This document shows positions 1 to 11,632 of a stretch of 64,000 nt of DNA, piece after piece. Under the pieces are notes generated by a model. That model was not told the DNA's origin, ran no database searches, and saw only the letters and a program-made list of their open reading frames with translations. Both the position numbers and the translations under genes were made by a program. Every line of letters starts with the position of its first letter. Within the stretch, counting starts at the first letter, position 1. This DNA is from Cenococcum geophilum 1.58 (lineage: Eukaryota > Ascomycota > Dothideomycetes > Gloniales > Gloniaceae), in the NCBI GenBank assembly GCA_001692895.1, contig KV748199.1, forward strand, positions 806,001 to 870,000, read 5' to 3'.

Positions 1-36
1 TGTTGAGAGGATGTTTGGGGAAGGTTTGATACTTAC

Positions 37-1373
37 GGCAGTTCTGCGGCTACGCGTTTGGCGATGACGGCAGGGTAGACGACCATGCCTGAGGAGATGT
101 TGTTGAGGAGAATGAGGGAGGCGTCAGCGCAGAGGTAGGCTTGCGGGATGCAAATTCTGCGAATGGCGCTATCGTCAAGGGTCCGCTCGAACCATTGTGC
201 TGCGTATGTGTCCATGGCGTCCTAATTTACATTAGACAGCGAAGGATGAATAGTATGGGATTTGGCGTACTTTGGGCAGGTTCTGCAGCTTGCGGCCAAG
301 TGAGCATAGTCGTTCGGAGCGCATAGGGTTACGCTTATAGGCCATCTGAATGAATAGTTTAGCTAGGGCTTATGGAGCAAAGAGTGAGTTCGAAGGGCAG
401 AAGAGCGTACGGCTGATGAACCAATCTGCATAGACTCAAATGGCTCCTCTAATTCCTTGAATGCTGCGAGATGTCGGATATCTTGGCCAATTCTCTCACA
501 TGTGGCACCAAAGGAACCAAGAGCGTTGAGCACATCGCCATCAATCTTGCGCGAATACGTTTGGCTGGAGATGATGAAAGCGGACTCGAAGCCGGCCTTC
601 TGAGTTACGAGTTCGTCAAGCTTCTCGACTTTGGAGTGGTCTCCGGAGAAGATTTGAAGGAACGATGCCTGTGAGCTATCAGACTTGCAATTTTCTTCAA
701 TAGTCGCCCCAGTTCTACCTGCGTGCCGGTGGTGCCTTTGACGCCCCTAAAGCGTAGGTCCTCTCGTGCTCTTTCAATATTTCGGAGATCCATTAACAAG
801 TCTTGTATCCATAGACATGCTCTCTTTCCCGTAGTAGTCAATTGAGCGGGCTGCAAATGTGTGTAGGCAAGACACGGGAGATCTTTGTACTCTTTTGCAA
901 AAGTCGAAAGCTTTTCGATGACTGTTGCTAGCTTTGGAAGTAAGATATCAAGACCATCGCGGAGAAATATCTAGCACTATTAGCTACGAGACAAGAAATA
1001 TTTCTCTTCGAAGGCTCAATACAAGATCGGCATTGTCAGTGCAATAGCAAGACGTAGCTCCCCAATGTATGATCCCCGCAGCCGCTGGAGCTTTTAGTCC
1101 ATATGTATGCACGTGAGCCATAACATCGTGTCTCCTCTTCTTCTCCTCTTCAGCCGCAACGGCGAATTCCTCATCCTGGATGACTTGATGCGCCTGCATT
1201 TGCTGGATAGCTTCATCGCTAATATCTAAACCTAGCTCTTTCTCACTCTGCGCCAGCCAAATCCAGAGCTGTCTCCAAGTACTGAAACGGTTGCGGGGGC
1301 TGAACAGGTACTTCATCTCATTGCTCGCATAACGCGAATTGAGTGGATCCTGGTAGACGTCGTTGGGCGACAT
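37..1373 (-). CDS. ADE13: Adenylosuccinate lyase, 3' end outside the window
   Basis: Adenylosuccinate lyase works twice in purine synthesis, splitting SAICAR to AICAR and adenylosuccinate to AMP. I read five exons: 1373-1023, 970-719, 668-411, 345-271 and 221-37. All introns are GT-AG, and the last donor at 36 leads out of the window. About 374 residues are visible; family members are near 480, so roughly the last 100 are missing. The N-terminus starts [17 protein letters not shown]. The fumarate-lyase superfamily signature [11 protein letters not shown] is split by the third intron, between SSA and MAYKRNP. Other family blocks seen are [10 protein letters not shown] and [14 protein letters not shown]. 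The start is the ATG at 1373. No lesion is seen in the visible part. Confidence 0.95.
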
Positions 1374-2631
1374 GATGGACTGCAATTACAAAATATCTTG
1401 GGATGTCTGGATTAATTGAAAAGGTTTTGTGGTTGAAGGGGGGAAGATGTTTGTTCGCTGCTCCGCAATCGGCAAATCTGAGCAGTTTTCTTAATTATCT
1501 TGAAGCCTTTTTTAGAGCTTCCCACAACTGGTTTTAGATGTGGTAAAGCGTCTGAAGATATCTCGGAGATTCGACTAGATCGGCTGATTGGCAGCGACCC
1601 AATGGCTCTCACCTCGGTCTATAAAGCTTCATAAAGGCAGCTGGGGCAGCCAAAAAATAATAATGGCGCTAGAGGTGGCATGTTCGGAACAACTTTCGCC
1701 GACGAACAGAATGAGGGCCTGAGCGCCAAGCAGGAGAAATCCTATGATCTGCCGAAAAATATTTCATTTTTTTCCTCTCTAACAACATGAAATTGCTGTT
1801 GTTGCACATTCATCAAACTTGGCGTGCAACATACTAAGGACAGTGAACTACCCTCGACTCTAAAGGAGGAACGAATGGATTCAAGGTTTATGCACAGCCT
1901 ACTTACCTTTTGTAAGTTGTATATCAAAGGTCGAAGGTAGGTCAGTACGTGGGAGTTTATGGATGCTGCGGCTCCTACATCGCCCTAAGTACCTGGATGC
2001 CGTAACCATCAGAGAGCATTTGAAGGCCAAGAAAAGTAGGCATTCTCACAGCATCATTAATAAACTAACACTTCTATGCTAGTTCATCTGTCGAGAGTCT
2101 CTTGCAGTTTTTTGAATTGAGGAATGCTGTTGGTCAGAAGACCCTGACAATTGATGTGTTGTCTCCCTGCTGTCAATCTGGCGATCATCATTCGATTGCT
2201 GAAACATTCGCCAAAAGAAGAAAAAAATAACTTGGGATCTCAGTTCCTGTCTCAGGAGAGACCTTAAAAGTCATGAAATTCTAAGAATATTTCATCAACG
2301 ACTCAAATCAGTTAGATGGGACAGTATAGAGCCATGATTGCTTTTTAGCCACGCGTCTTCAATCAAGCTCCCGCTCGCGGCCTGTCAAGACCCAATGAAA
2401 AGTGGCCATGAGAAAGTCTGAGGCTCCTCAGTGGGTTTTCTCGTGTAGCTGCGTAACACGGTGCTGCACCTACCGGCCCGAGTCGACCATCAATGACGTA
2501 AGGCTCCATTCAGTCTTTAGGTACGATTTAGTGCAGCCGTGCATAAACACCAACACCCTGGCACTTTCGTCAATTATCTGCCCAGCGTCCTTTTCCACTA
2601 CAATCTATCTCTCGGCGGCTTTTCTGACGGC
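1374..2631. other. Intergenic, divergent promoters
   Basis: This spacer separates the 5' ends of the adenylosuccinate lyase gene and the SUR7-like gene, so it should carry both promoters. It has only short open frames with no protein-like composition. I recognise no RNA gene or repeat in it. Confidence 0.6.
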
Positions 2632-3585
2632 ATGGCAGGCTCCGATACCCCCGAGGCCCTCTCGAGATACCAAATTCACCGTGCAACCCACACCCGCAAG
2701 ACTTTCGCTATTCTCACTTCACTCTTCTTATTCATTTCGGTTATTTTCTTGATACTAGTCGAGATTGGCGGCACTTACAACAAGTCCGTAATCAGGAACT
2801 TCTACTTCATAAAGCTCGACCTCAGCCACATTGTGCCAGCTTCAGTGCCCAATTCCATTCTGATCAACTCGATTGCCCAGACACTAGGCCTACACGACTT
2901 TTACCAAGTAGGACTATGGGGTTTCTGTGAAGGGTATAACGGACAGGGCGTTACCTACTGCTCAAAGCCTCACACGCTATACTGGTTCAACCCTGTTCAG
3001 ATTTTACGCAATGAGCTTCTCGCAGGCGCATCAAGTGAGTGACACTGATATCAAAACCCTTAACGTTTAACTAATGGAAGATTCACAGTTGCACTCCCTG
3101 CTAATATCAATGACATCCTGAACCTCATCAAGATTGCCTCGCAGGTTATGTTTGGCCTCTTCCTTACTGGAGCCTGCCTCTCCGCCGCCCTGATCTTCCT
3201 CGCGCCCTTGTCCGTATTCTCGCGCTGGGCAGCTTTCCCAATTGCAATCTTTACCTTCCTGGCGGCCCTGTTTACGACGGCTGCTTCCGTAACTGCAACT
3301 GTCATGTTTATCATATTCCGAAACGTCATCGGCAGCGTGGCGGAGGTCAACATTGGGGCGTCAATTGGGAACAAAATGTTTGCCTTTATGTGGGTTGCCT
3401 CGGCCTTCTCAATATTTGCTTGGTTGATTCAAACGGGATTGTGCTGCTGTTGTGCCAGCAGACGAGACGTCAAGACTGGCAGAAAGAGGGGAAATGAAAA
3501 GGCTTACGCTATAAATGGCAATTCGGAAAAGCCGACGGTAAGGAGGCGTTTTGGATTTGGCAAAAAAAAGCAAGTGTCTAGCTAG
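2632..3585 (+). CDS. SUR7/PalI-family four-span membrane protein
   Basis: A two-exon gene (2632-3034, 3089-3585) encoding 299 residues. It has four predicted membrane segments. The first is at about residues 25-48; the other three lie in exon 2 (around VMFGLFLTG, IAIFTFLAALF and FAFMWVASAFSIFAW). The first extracellular loop has the claudin-like pattern GLWGFCEG followed by a second cysteine (VTYCSKP), as in the SUR7 family of eisosome-associated plasma-membrane proteins. A CCCC cluster and a basic tail follow the last span. The start at 2632 (MAGSDTPEAL) is the ATG nearest the conserved part; the open frame extends upstream without likely coding sequence. The intron has GTGAGT and TTCACAG borders and a TTTAACTAAT branch-like site. 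Family assignment is strong; which paralogue (SUR7, FMP45 or PUN1 type) is not decided. Confidence 0.88.
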
Positions 3586-4599
3586 AGAGGAGTTTCTGTA
3601 CATCAATCTATTGTTCGAAGTCATACAGTCCTCTATAGATCAAACTTCATTAATGTGTCAAGCAAGCTGGAATATTTCGGCCCCCCCAATTGGTGCCGCT
3701 GGTTGAGGGTATTGTGATGTTAATAAGGTATTTTGGACTCACAGATAGGTCACTGCTATCCAACACAGTAATTGCGTCGTTCGTTCTGGATCATTAGGGG
3801 AATTCCAAAACGTGAGACAGGAGGACCAATAGATCAATCCGATCGCAAAATGACTGGTCCAAGGAGAAGGCATGCGTTGTATTGGGAAATGAGCTTGCCG
3901 GAGAATCGTAATATTCATGGTACCCGCGTTTCTATCAGATCGTAAAAAAAGGATTGCTGTAGACGAGTATCCGTTAACCCGTTGCTTCTGGCACTACGTT
4001 ATCCATAGGGATCTAGCCAATAAGAGGCTCTCGTTCGAGCCTATGTGATAAGAGCTGCAACAACCTAAGGTTATTTAAATTGCCGATTTCACCTTCTTGG
4101 TAGGAGGAACCGTATATTTAATTTTCTTTACAAGATTGATATCATTAGAGAATGTTCGTGGCATTTTGGGTACATAATTTTGCTAATAAAGTCGCGGTGT
4201 TTACACATATATCTGACACTGGCGTTCATGCACGAGCCAGCTTGGCGTTGCGCCTCAACGGGTTAGGGGATATAGGTGTAGGGCATCAGAATTATTGAGA
4301 AGGAAATGGTCACTTGAGGAAGCGACTTCAGCAGAGAAATATTACTGCGTGAGTTCAGCTCACTCACAAGTAGCACAAGGACATCTACACGACCACTACC
4401 TTTCTTCTTTCTTAGAAAGGTGCTTGGCGCATTTCAAGAGAAAGACACTTTCTAATGAAGTGACGCTTCACTGCGAGAAGTTCATTTGTTATCGATAAGA
4501 CGGTCCCTCTTGTCACACACTTCAATCATCCAACACCCTTGCTTCACCCAACCTCACTTGACTTCATCAATTCCTGGGTTGCAGCTCTCTGCCAACAAC
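3586..4599. other. Intergenic, AT-rich
   Basis: Between the SUR7-like gene and the SWIM-RING gene on the same strand. It should hold the 3' UTR of the first and the promoter of the second. No conserved coding or RNA feature is visible. Confidence 0.55.
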
Positions 4600-5876
4600 A
4601 TGGGTGCTCCCGATCCAACTACGTATGCTGCGCAACCGATTGAAGCACCTCCACAGTTGATGGAGTCAAACAAACGCAAACGCAAGTCCGCTCGTACGAC
4701 TATAACTGAGGGTAGCCCCGACGACGAGGTCATATTTCTTGGAAAGAACGCAAAGGGCACGGCCATGTCAAAGAGCTTAAGTGGTGAATACGAGTTGGGG
4801 GAGGGTAATCCGCAGAAGGCGAAGAAGACGAAGAAAAGTCTAAGAAATACGGACGAAGAGAAGCGCTTGAGAAAGTCAGTCTCCCAATGACCTGCGAGAG
4901 ACACCAATTAATTTACATTCAGATGGCGAACAAAACCCCCTCAGTCCTTCACCACAATCAAAGAACGTGCCTTGACGCAGAGGATGTTTGTTATTGCCCG
5001 TACCCGCGGCGGAACTGAAGACATCCCAGAGGAGGCAGTGGACATTGCTGGCACTACCGGGAACATATACACCGTGACTATCAATAAGACGCCTGGTTGC
5101 ACCTGTCCGTACGCGGAGAAAGGCCATCAGTGCAAACATATTGTCTATGTGAGTCGTCTACCATCACTCCGAAATGTAATCCGCCATTAACCGAACTAGG
5201 TTCTCTCTCGTGTTCTTAGAGCTCCAGAATCACTTACCTATCAACTGGCTTTCATCTCCTCTGAATTGCGTCAGATATTCGCCAAAGCTCCCCCGATTCC
5301 ATCGGCCGACTCCTCAGACGCATCAAGCGACGGTAATCGAAAACCTATCGAGGACGACTGCCCCATTTGCTGTATGGAATTTGAGGAGGGCAAAGAACAG
5401 ATTGTTTACTGCAAAGCCGCTTGCGGTAATAATATTCACATGCACTGTTTCGAGAAGTGGGCTGCCGCTAAGAACGGATCTGGTGCTGTAACCTGCCCAT
5501 TTTGTCGTACTCCGTGGGCTGGTGACGAGGATATGATCAAGAAGATTGCGAAGGGCGGTACTGTTAACTCAGAAGGCTATGTCAACGTGGCCGGCCAACT
5601 CGGAATTACAGGCGAGCGAGGTATGCCTTTCCCCTTGAACATATTTGTTTGCGCAACTCGTCGAAAAAATTATCTTGGGACCCTTCGGTCACATCATCCC
5701 AGAACATATGACAAACGTATCACGTTCCGGACGACAAAAGAAATAGGATACAAATTCAGGCTTGAGTGTATATGCTAACGATACATTTTCCAGACTACTC
5801 GAGTTATCACGGCTTTTGGGTCCGCCGTCAGGTCCTCGAAGGCAATATCGATAGAGGTCACTGGTTCGACGATTAA
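4600..5876 (+). CDS. SWIM-type zinc finger plus RING protein, probable E3 ubiquitin ligase
   Basis: Four exons (4600-4874, 4923-5148, 5200-5620, 5794-5876) join in frame to 334 residues. The first third is basic and lysine-rich (KRKRKSAR). A SWIM finger follows, with CTCPYAEKGHQCKH giving the CxC...CxH ligands (about residues 151-165). A RING finger then starts at CPICCMEF, continues through CGNNIHMHCFEKW, and ends at VTCPFC. RING domains recruit E2 ubiquitin-conjugating enzymes; SWIM domains bind DNA or protein. The SWIM-then-RING order recalls the MEX/ZSWIM2 class of ligases. The last exon adds a short tail ending HWFDD. The start ATG at 4600 is in frame and follows the last plausible upstream ATG context. 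Target proteins are unknown. Confidence 0.88.
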
Positions 5877-6608
5877 ATTCCCATAACATAGGTTCTAGGA
5901 GATGCAAGCTTCTCTTCCCTCACAAAATGCTAGACGGCTCTTCTAATTGGTTCACGTCTGGTTCACGATTATCATTACATCAGAATTGGTTCTGATCCTC
6001 GACTAAAAGCGGCGTTAATCCGGTTATGGGTGGGAAAACTTCTTGGGCTACGGTAATGGCACTAGGATGTTCTTATGAGACGACGCGAACGTCTGAATGG
6101 CCAAGACGAAATAATCATGGTAACACCTTGCATCTTCTTTTCGTCTGGGCATGCTGCTGGTTTATTCCGGTTCAACTGATGAATTTATATGATGCATGAA
6201 GGTATCTAGCTAAAAGCCTAGAGAGATACAATCAAAATATCTATATTTAGAATGTTGTCAACCTTTGTGAAGATAGCTTCTTCTGTGACAGCTAAGAAGC
6301 ATCAAAATAGGGGCAAGAAAAGCAATGGTGTGCTTATGGTCCTTTCCAGTTAGCCGCTCGTAACCTAATTTCCGTATCACGATTGGAATCAACAGTGGAT
6401 TGCCTGGGTTTTCCTTTAAGGGCCCTTCACTGATGCATCCCTGGACGCATAGGATCTACCAACTGATACTTATAGCCTTCCTTGATTGACAGTTTGCCGC
6501 TGTTCTGCCGCGCAAGTCCAGTCGTAAACCACTTTCTCGGGCACTGGCTCCTTTCATATGGTTGTCTTAAGTCTTGGATTATTTTCACCGACAAATCTGG
6601 TGGTAATA
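5877..6608. other. Intergenic, convergent
   Basis: Lies between two convergent genes and should hold both 3' UTRs. AT-rich, with nothing recognised in it. Confidence 0.55.
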
Positions 6609-7982
6609 TTATTTTGTTTTCCCTTCTTTGATATTACTCTTGGTTGTCTTCCCCTTAGCTGTTGTCCTCTTCGCCTTCGTTCTCTCAGTTGTCTTCGTCT
6701 CCGTCGTCTTCCCCTTCATCGTTGTGGACTTATCTTTATCAGAAGCCGGTGAGCCGAGTATATTCCCCATACCCTCTCGTTGTATCTCCAACCTATTCCA
6801 TTCCCACGCAACCCAAGCAGCAGCTTGCAGGAAGCAATCGGCGAGGTCGTCAAGTTTGCGAACATCACCAGTCTTTGCAATATTTTTGTTCGTGATTTTT
6901 GACCTTTTAGTGTTAGACCTTATTATGCATAATGCTTCCCTCGTCTCCTCAGCCTCAGGAGCAAAGGAGAACGTGATAGGGGCGTTGTTCTCTTGGGCTT
7001 GTTCTTTGTCACTGCCTGCTCTTGCGGTTTTGGAGGAGTACGGAGTATGTGAAAGCCAAGATCTCACAAGTTGGATTTTGTCTTTCTTTCTCACTTTGGT
7101 TGCGCTTATTTTACGAGTAGCAGCGACGCTTTCACATGCCTTTTCGCTAGCTTCGCCTTTGGGCCCGAGCTCGAATGCCTGAATTGAGGTAGCGGGTCGT
7201 CTAGCATCGTGTTCTTCATCTAGCGAATCAATCCAAAATGTGCCGACTCGTGCTGGACTGACATCAAAAACTTGGGGTTGACCTGCATCTTCGGTATTGC
7301 TTGGAGACGGCAGATTCCATGTCTCTCCTTTTAATGCTTCTAAGACTGCCCACAACATACTCTCGAGCATATTGACTCTGACCGTCCATTCCTGAATCGC
7401 GGCACCACCGCCAGAGCGGTACCTTTGCCGCTCAATGAGGATGATGTCCGGTTTATACGGCAGTAAAACACGAGTAAGGAGCGCATGAGCTGCGCGTGCT
7501 AGGACTCGTGGGTGGAAAGAGTCCTCAAGATTAGGCTCGGGATGGAATCGGTCTTGTGCCACAGCATGGTCGCCGATCGGAAGTTGATGTCTTGCATTGG
7601 CCTCCGCCATCTCGTGCATGACATCCACACGGCGCCAGGCAATGGTATGCATTTTCGCCTCCACTTGCCTCGCCTCTGAGTCGGACTCGCTCTTCCCTGA
7701 CTGCCCAGCGCGTGACTGCATGCTCGCATCTGCAACACAGAATGCCAAGTTTTTGACCCCCATGTCGATACTCAGAATCCGTGCACTTTCCTTGTGGTTT
7801 CTTATCTGGGCCCTTCCGGACTTGGCTCGCGAGGCAGCGTTTTTAGACGACAGTGGCAGGCGTGGTACTCGGAGGTCCTGAGTCAGGCGTGCTGCAAGTA
7901 CAGGCTTTCTTCCCGAGGTCGGACTGCCGATGCGCATGAGCAGAGCCTTCAAGTCTGCCACTGTGAGATTCTTGCGAGCCAT
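6609..7982 (-). CDS. Mitochondrial Holliday-junction resolvase, Ydc2/Cce1 family
   Basis: An intron-free gene for 457 residues. Cce1/Ydc2 enzymes cut four-way DNA junctions to resolve recombining mitochondrial genomes. A SAP-like motif opens the protein (LTVADLKALLMRIGSPTSG, about residues 6-24). The RNase-H-like core follows with the acidic residues expected for catalysis: D73 in LSIDMGVKN, E184 in LIERQRYRSGG, and D378/D379/D382 in KLDDLADC. The true start is the ATG at 7982 (MARKNL); the codon before it is GTG. The protein is longer than yeast Cce1 (about 350 residues), because of an inserted polar stretch near residues 255-360 and a C-terminal tail rich in Lys, Thr and Gly after residue 415. 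The tail has no known function that I can name. Confidence 0.9.
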   Translation of the reverse strand: MARKNLTVADLKALLMRIGSPTSGRKPVLAARLTQDLRVPRLPLSSKNAASRAKSGRAQIRNHKESARILSIDMGVKNLAFCVADASMQSRAGQSGKSESDSEARQVEAKMHTIAWRRVDVMHEMAEANARHQLPIGDHAVAQDRFHPEPNLEDSFHPRVLARAAHALLTRVLLPYKPDIILIERQRYRSGGGAAIQEWTVRVNMLESMLWAVLEALKGETWNLPSPSNTEDAGQPQVFDVSPARVGTFWIDSLDEEHDARRPATSIQAFELGPKGEASEKACESVAATRKISATKVRKKDKIQLVRSWLSHTPYSSKTARAGSDKEQAQENNAPITFSFAPEAEETREALCIIRSNTKRSKITNKNIAKTGDVRKLDDLADCFLQAAAWVAWEWNRLEIQREGMGNILGSPASDKDKSTTMKGKTTETKTTERTKAKRTTAKGKTTKSNIKEGKTK

Positions 7983-8686
7983 CACAACATCCTTACAGCC
8001 GAAAGAGGAAAGTGGATGCGACGCAAGTTAAGATGATGCATGAGAGAAATGGTGGGATTTTGGGTAATTGAACTGATGAATAGAGTTATTTAACCCATCA
8101 GGCGATACGCATATTTCATATACATGATAATGTCAAAACCGTATAGAAAGTAATGAAGGTTTCAACTTCTGCAGCTCTTGTCGCCCAAAACTTTCGAGCA
8201 ATAGCGTAGAGTGAAATGGAAAGAGGAAAGTACTCATGAGAATGAACGGTGCTAAGCGAATGGAGACCCAGAAGGAGTGGCAGAACACAGAAATATGCTG
8301 TACATCGGCGAATTCAATTGAGGATAATAGGAGGAGTTGATGTTGGATGGAAGGAAATGGTTTGCACATTTGAGATGAAGCAAGGAAAAACTGCTGCACG
8401 TGACTCGGTGTTTTACCACTCGCGAAGCCCCATTTTTCAACACGTATCCAATGAGCTAATAAACGTTCCATATTTGGGCCACCATTTATATTATCATTCT
8501 CAACTTCAAAATAGCATGCATTGTCTCCAATGACCTCGAGCGGCAGGTCCAAGCACACGCGAATGATCACCTGATCTGCGGGTAAGCATCGGATGCGGAG
8601 TGAGTATATCAAACAAAGCAAGCGTTGGTTTTACTGGACCCAGTTTATCGAAATCAACTGTCACATATGCCCACTTTCTCTTGGCA
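7983..8686. other. Intergenic, divergent promoters
   Basis: Shared upstream region of the resolvase gene (-) and the EthD-like gene (+). No coding or RNA feature is supported. Confidence 0.55.
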
Positions 8687-9505
8687 ATGGCTAGCACTGC
8701 GCAACCTTTCAGCAACGTTCCGTCTCTCTCCGGCCCGGGCATAATCTTCACATTCTTCAAGCTCCGAGACTCCTCGCAAATCTCTCAGGCCACTATTGAG
8801 AAATGGTGGGATGAAGTGCACATTCCTGGGATGGTTGCTTCTAGCGGCATCAGATCGGCTTGGCGCTGGCAGGCTGCGAATCCGGACTATGGAAAGCCAA
8901 ATCTGGTTATTTACGAAGTGCCAGATTTAGCTTTCTTACAGTCGGATGAGTATAAAAGTGCAAAGAAGGAAAGCGATACACTTCCTGATGCTGGCCTAAT
9001 TGACCAATTCGTGGAATCCGAGACACGGCTTTATCAGTTGGTTCAGTTATTTGAAATGGAGAAGCAGCCTGAAGGTCGGTATATCTCATCTTCCATCAAT
9101 CAACATCGTGATTCAAATATTTTAAACAACTTGATCCTTTAATCCTTTTAGCCTCCTTGCTGAACGCATATAGACGTTTTTCCTACAATCATCTCAGCAG
9201 CCATAGAACCTGCCCGTGGTGGTGCCGCCGACCTGGACTCCTGGTACCGCGACGAACACAACCAACAAATGTCCGAGCAACCTGGCTGGAAACGCACCAC
9301 GCGTTTCCGACTTGGGTTTCAGGTAAAGGATGGCAAGATAGCAGATGATGCGCCGAGTTTCCTCGCTCTCCACGAATTCGGGGAAGGGAATAAGGTTGGA
9401 AAGGATGTAGTACCGTTGGATCCGATGACGGATTGGACTAAAAGGGTTATATATGCTGCTCAAACTGTTGATGGGGCTGTCTATCATAAAGTGGGAAGTT
9501 CATAA
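8687..9505 (+). CDS. EthD-like / dimeric alpha-beta barrel protein
   Basis: Two exons (8687-9074, 9174-9505) give 239 residues. Each half has a similar pattern: a strand, an aromatic-rich helix with a conserved His (WWDEVHIPGM near residues 44-53; WYRDEHNQQM in exon 2), then GW or W-rich strands (SAWRWQAAN; QPGWKRTTRFRL). This suggests two ferredoxin-like lobes of the EthD/ABM type. Such proteins occur in fungal polyketide and aromatic degradation clusters, but none of those enzymes is next to it here. The ATG at 8687 (MASTAQPF) is chosen because the open frame upstream has no ATG. Role unknown. Confidence 0.8.
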
Positions 9506-10139
9506 AATGCCAAATAAAATAAGGTGTCGCGGAAGGTGCTATGATTGAAAGACTATGGAAATGCGACCACATTTGTATTCATAGTGGAGAATATATGAAA
9601 TAATGATCTTGGTATGAGGTATGCAGCAATGAAATCAAAATGGCAATCCCCGCAAACCCAAAGAACTAGGAACAACAGAGTGCGAATCCTATCTCTCATT
9701 TTAGTCCTAATTAGGCTGCTCACAGATTTGTGTTATAAGAATTGTGGTGAAGGCTTCCATAGCTACTTCTTTTTTTTAGAAAAAAAAGTAAATAGATATG
9801 TAAGGTGGTTAAATTCCTTGAGTAGAATAGTCAGAATGTTCTACGCCGGAAAGCAAATGGTTCAAAATATTTGCGTATGGAGAAAACGTTTCCTCGGATT
9901 AGGTGTAGCTCAGCAAGCAAACCAAGCGACTCTCCGTTCTCGTCTTCCCCTCCAACACTCCGAAAGTTCCGAGGAGCTCATGACGTTGGTGTTACGGTGC
10001 CAACAAGGCAATTAGCTATCATGACCTTCAATGCGAGTCGTGGGTTGCTTGAAAAGCTTAAGACTCAGCTTTGACAGGCTTATCAACCTCTCTGCTTAAC
10101 CTCGCAGTTGTCAATTGGGTATTCCAATTTCACCACACC
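9506..10139. other. Intergenic
   Basis: Spacer between two + strand genes. It includes a TTTTTTTAGAAAAAAAA palindromic A/T tract near 9770-9787. No gene is recognised. Confidence 0.5.
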
Positions 10140-10837
10140 ATGTCTTCACAATCATTAGCTGCTCTTAGGAAGAGTGCAAGCGAAGACCTTCGACGCCTAG
10201 CTGACGAGCATCTTCAACACGAGTACGGCAAGCATTTTCCAATAATATTCCTGAACCTTTTTGCTGATACTATCCTTAGTCTTCGACAATCCGATCGTGA
10301 TACTCTCGAGGCCGCTGCAAGGAAAGTATCCAGACATGCTATAATTGGTTCTCTTGTTGGTCTTGGCCTAGGTGTTTTCCTGGCCTACAAGATACATACT
10401 ACGCGTAATGCAATCTTCAATGCGTTTCGCGCAATGGAGAAACCCACCGCCGTACAATTTGTGGATGGAAGGACTGGTACGAACTTCGTTCCTCTGCAAT
10501 GCTTCCACAGATGCCTAAGAATGCCCCCGGATGCCATCTCTAATTTAAAAGCTGACTGTAATGCCTTGTTTCAGAACCCATACCCGACATTACTCTACAC
10601 CTTCAACCAACGCGTCTTGGTGACGCTGCCACATACTTCTTCTTTTCTATAGGAGGGCTATTCTTGGGAGGCGAAACAGGCTTCCTCACAGGTTCGGCCT
10701 CTGCTAAAAGAACAATCATAAAAGATCCGGAGACTAGAGCAAGGATTGAGAAAGCGTTTCAGAAATTCAAAGCGGATGTTTTGAAAAAGGAGCTTCAACA
10801 GCTAGAAGATGGTGGATCGAGTTTCCGACTGTTCTAG
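10140..10837 (+). CDS. Conserved small membrane protein, function unknown
   Basis: Two exons (10140-10476, 10575-10837) join in frame to 199 residues. I do not recognise the family by name. The N-terminal half is helical and charged (SASEDLRRLADEH). A glycine-rich membrane segment follows (AIIGSLVGLGLGVFLAYK, about residues 62-79), and a second one in exon 2 (FFFSIGGLFLGGETGFLTG). The C-terminal end is a lysine-rich amphipathic helix. Two glycine-rich spans with a polar linker would fit a mitochondrial or ER membrane protein, but that is inference. The intron has GTACGA and TTTCAG borders. Confidence 0.72.
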
Positions 10838-11632
10838 ACAAGAATGATCCCTTCCACATCTTCTTTGGCAAAAGGTTCTATTCCTAATGACATGTCTTTA
10901 AGTACTTCCACCATTGTATGAAATATGAATGTAATGGAAAAATTGCCTCTTGTAAGATTTCGAGCGATATTTAATTTCGTTCGCACATAGCTAGGCATAG
11001 TCGTCGTACAAGATTTTGCGAGGCTATTTAGCTGTAAAGCTTATAAGCTCGTGATTGGCACATGTAAGCTTGGCGCCCAAGGTGGGCCTGCACGTCATCG
11101 AGCATCAAAAGTTTAAATGCATCTTTGCTCGATCGGTGCCCGACGGGAAGGGGCAGATAAACAATTAAGATCTCACTGGTTGTCTGCTGCTTCATTTTCA
11201 TTTTCTTTGTTAATGAACATATTTATACTTCTCTTTTATCTTTAGTTAATAGCGTGGCCGGATTAACGGGGATAAACGCGCTCGCATTCGTCTATCCTTG
11301 ACGCGTGGCCCAAATCCGCAGCATGAGATCAATGGCTTTACCTTGCTCTTAAAGGAAACATGCACTATGGTTTCTTCGTATCCTACACCCCCTCTGCCTC
11401 CTCTTTGAATGAAAAATTTATTCCTCAACTCTTAATTCGATATCTCTTACACAACCACAGTAGGCCCACGCAAGACCCTCAATGTACAGGGCTTTTTCGA
11501 CGACGCTAATTTAAGAATACCCTTTAGGAAATATCTGCCGCGTGGTTCTATGAAGCAATACTCGCTGGAGTATCTCCACCATTCTAGCACTGCAAACGCT
11601 TGTATCTGCTGAGTCCTGAGGATCAGTCCAGT
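10838..11632. other. Intergenic
   Basis: Region upstream of the PLC-like gene. Nothing coding is supported. Confidence 0.5.
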
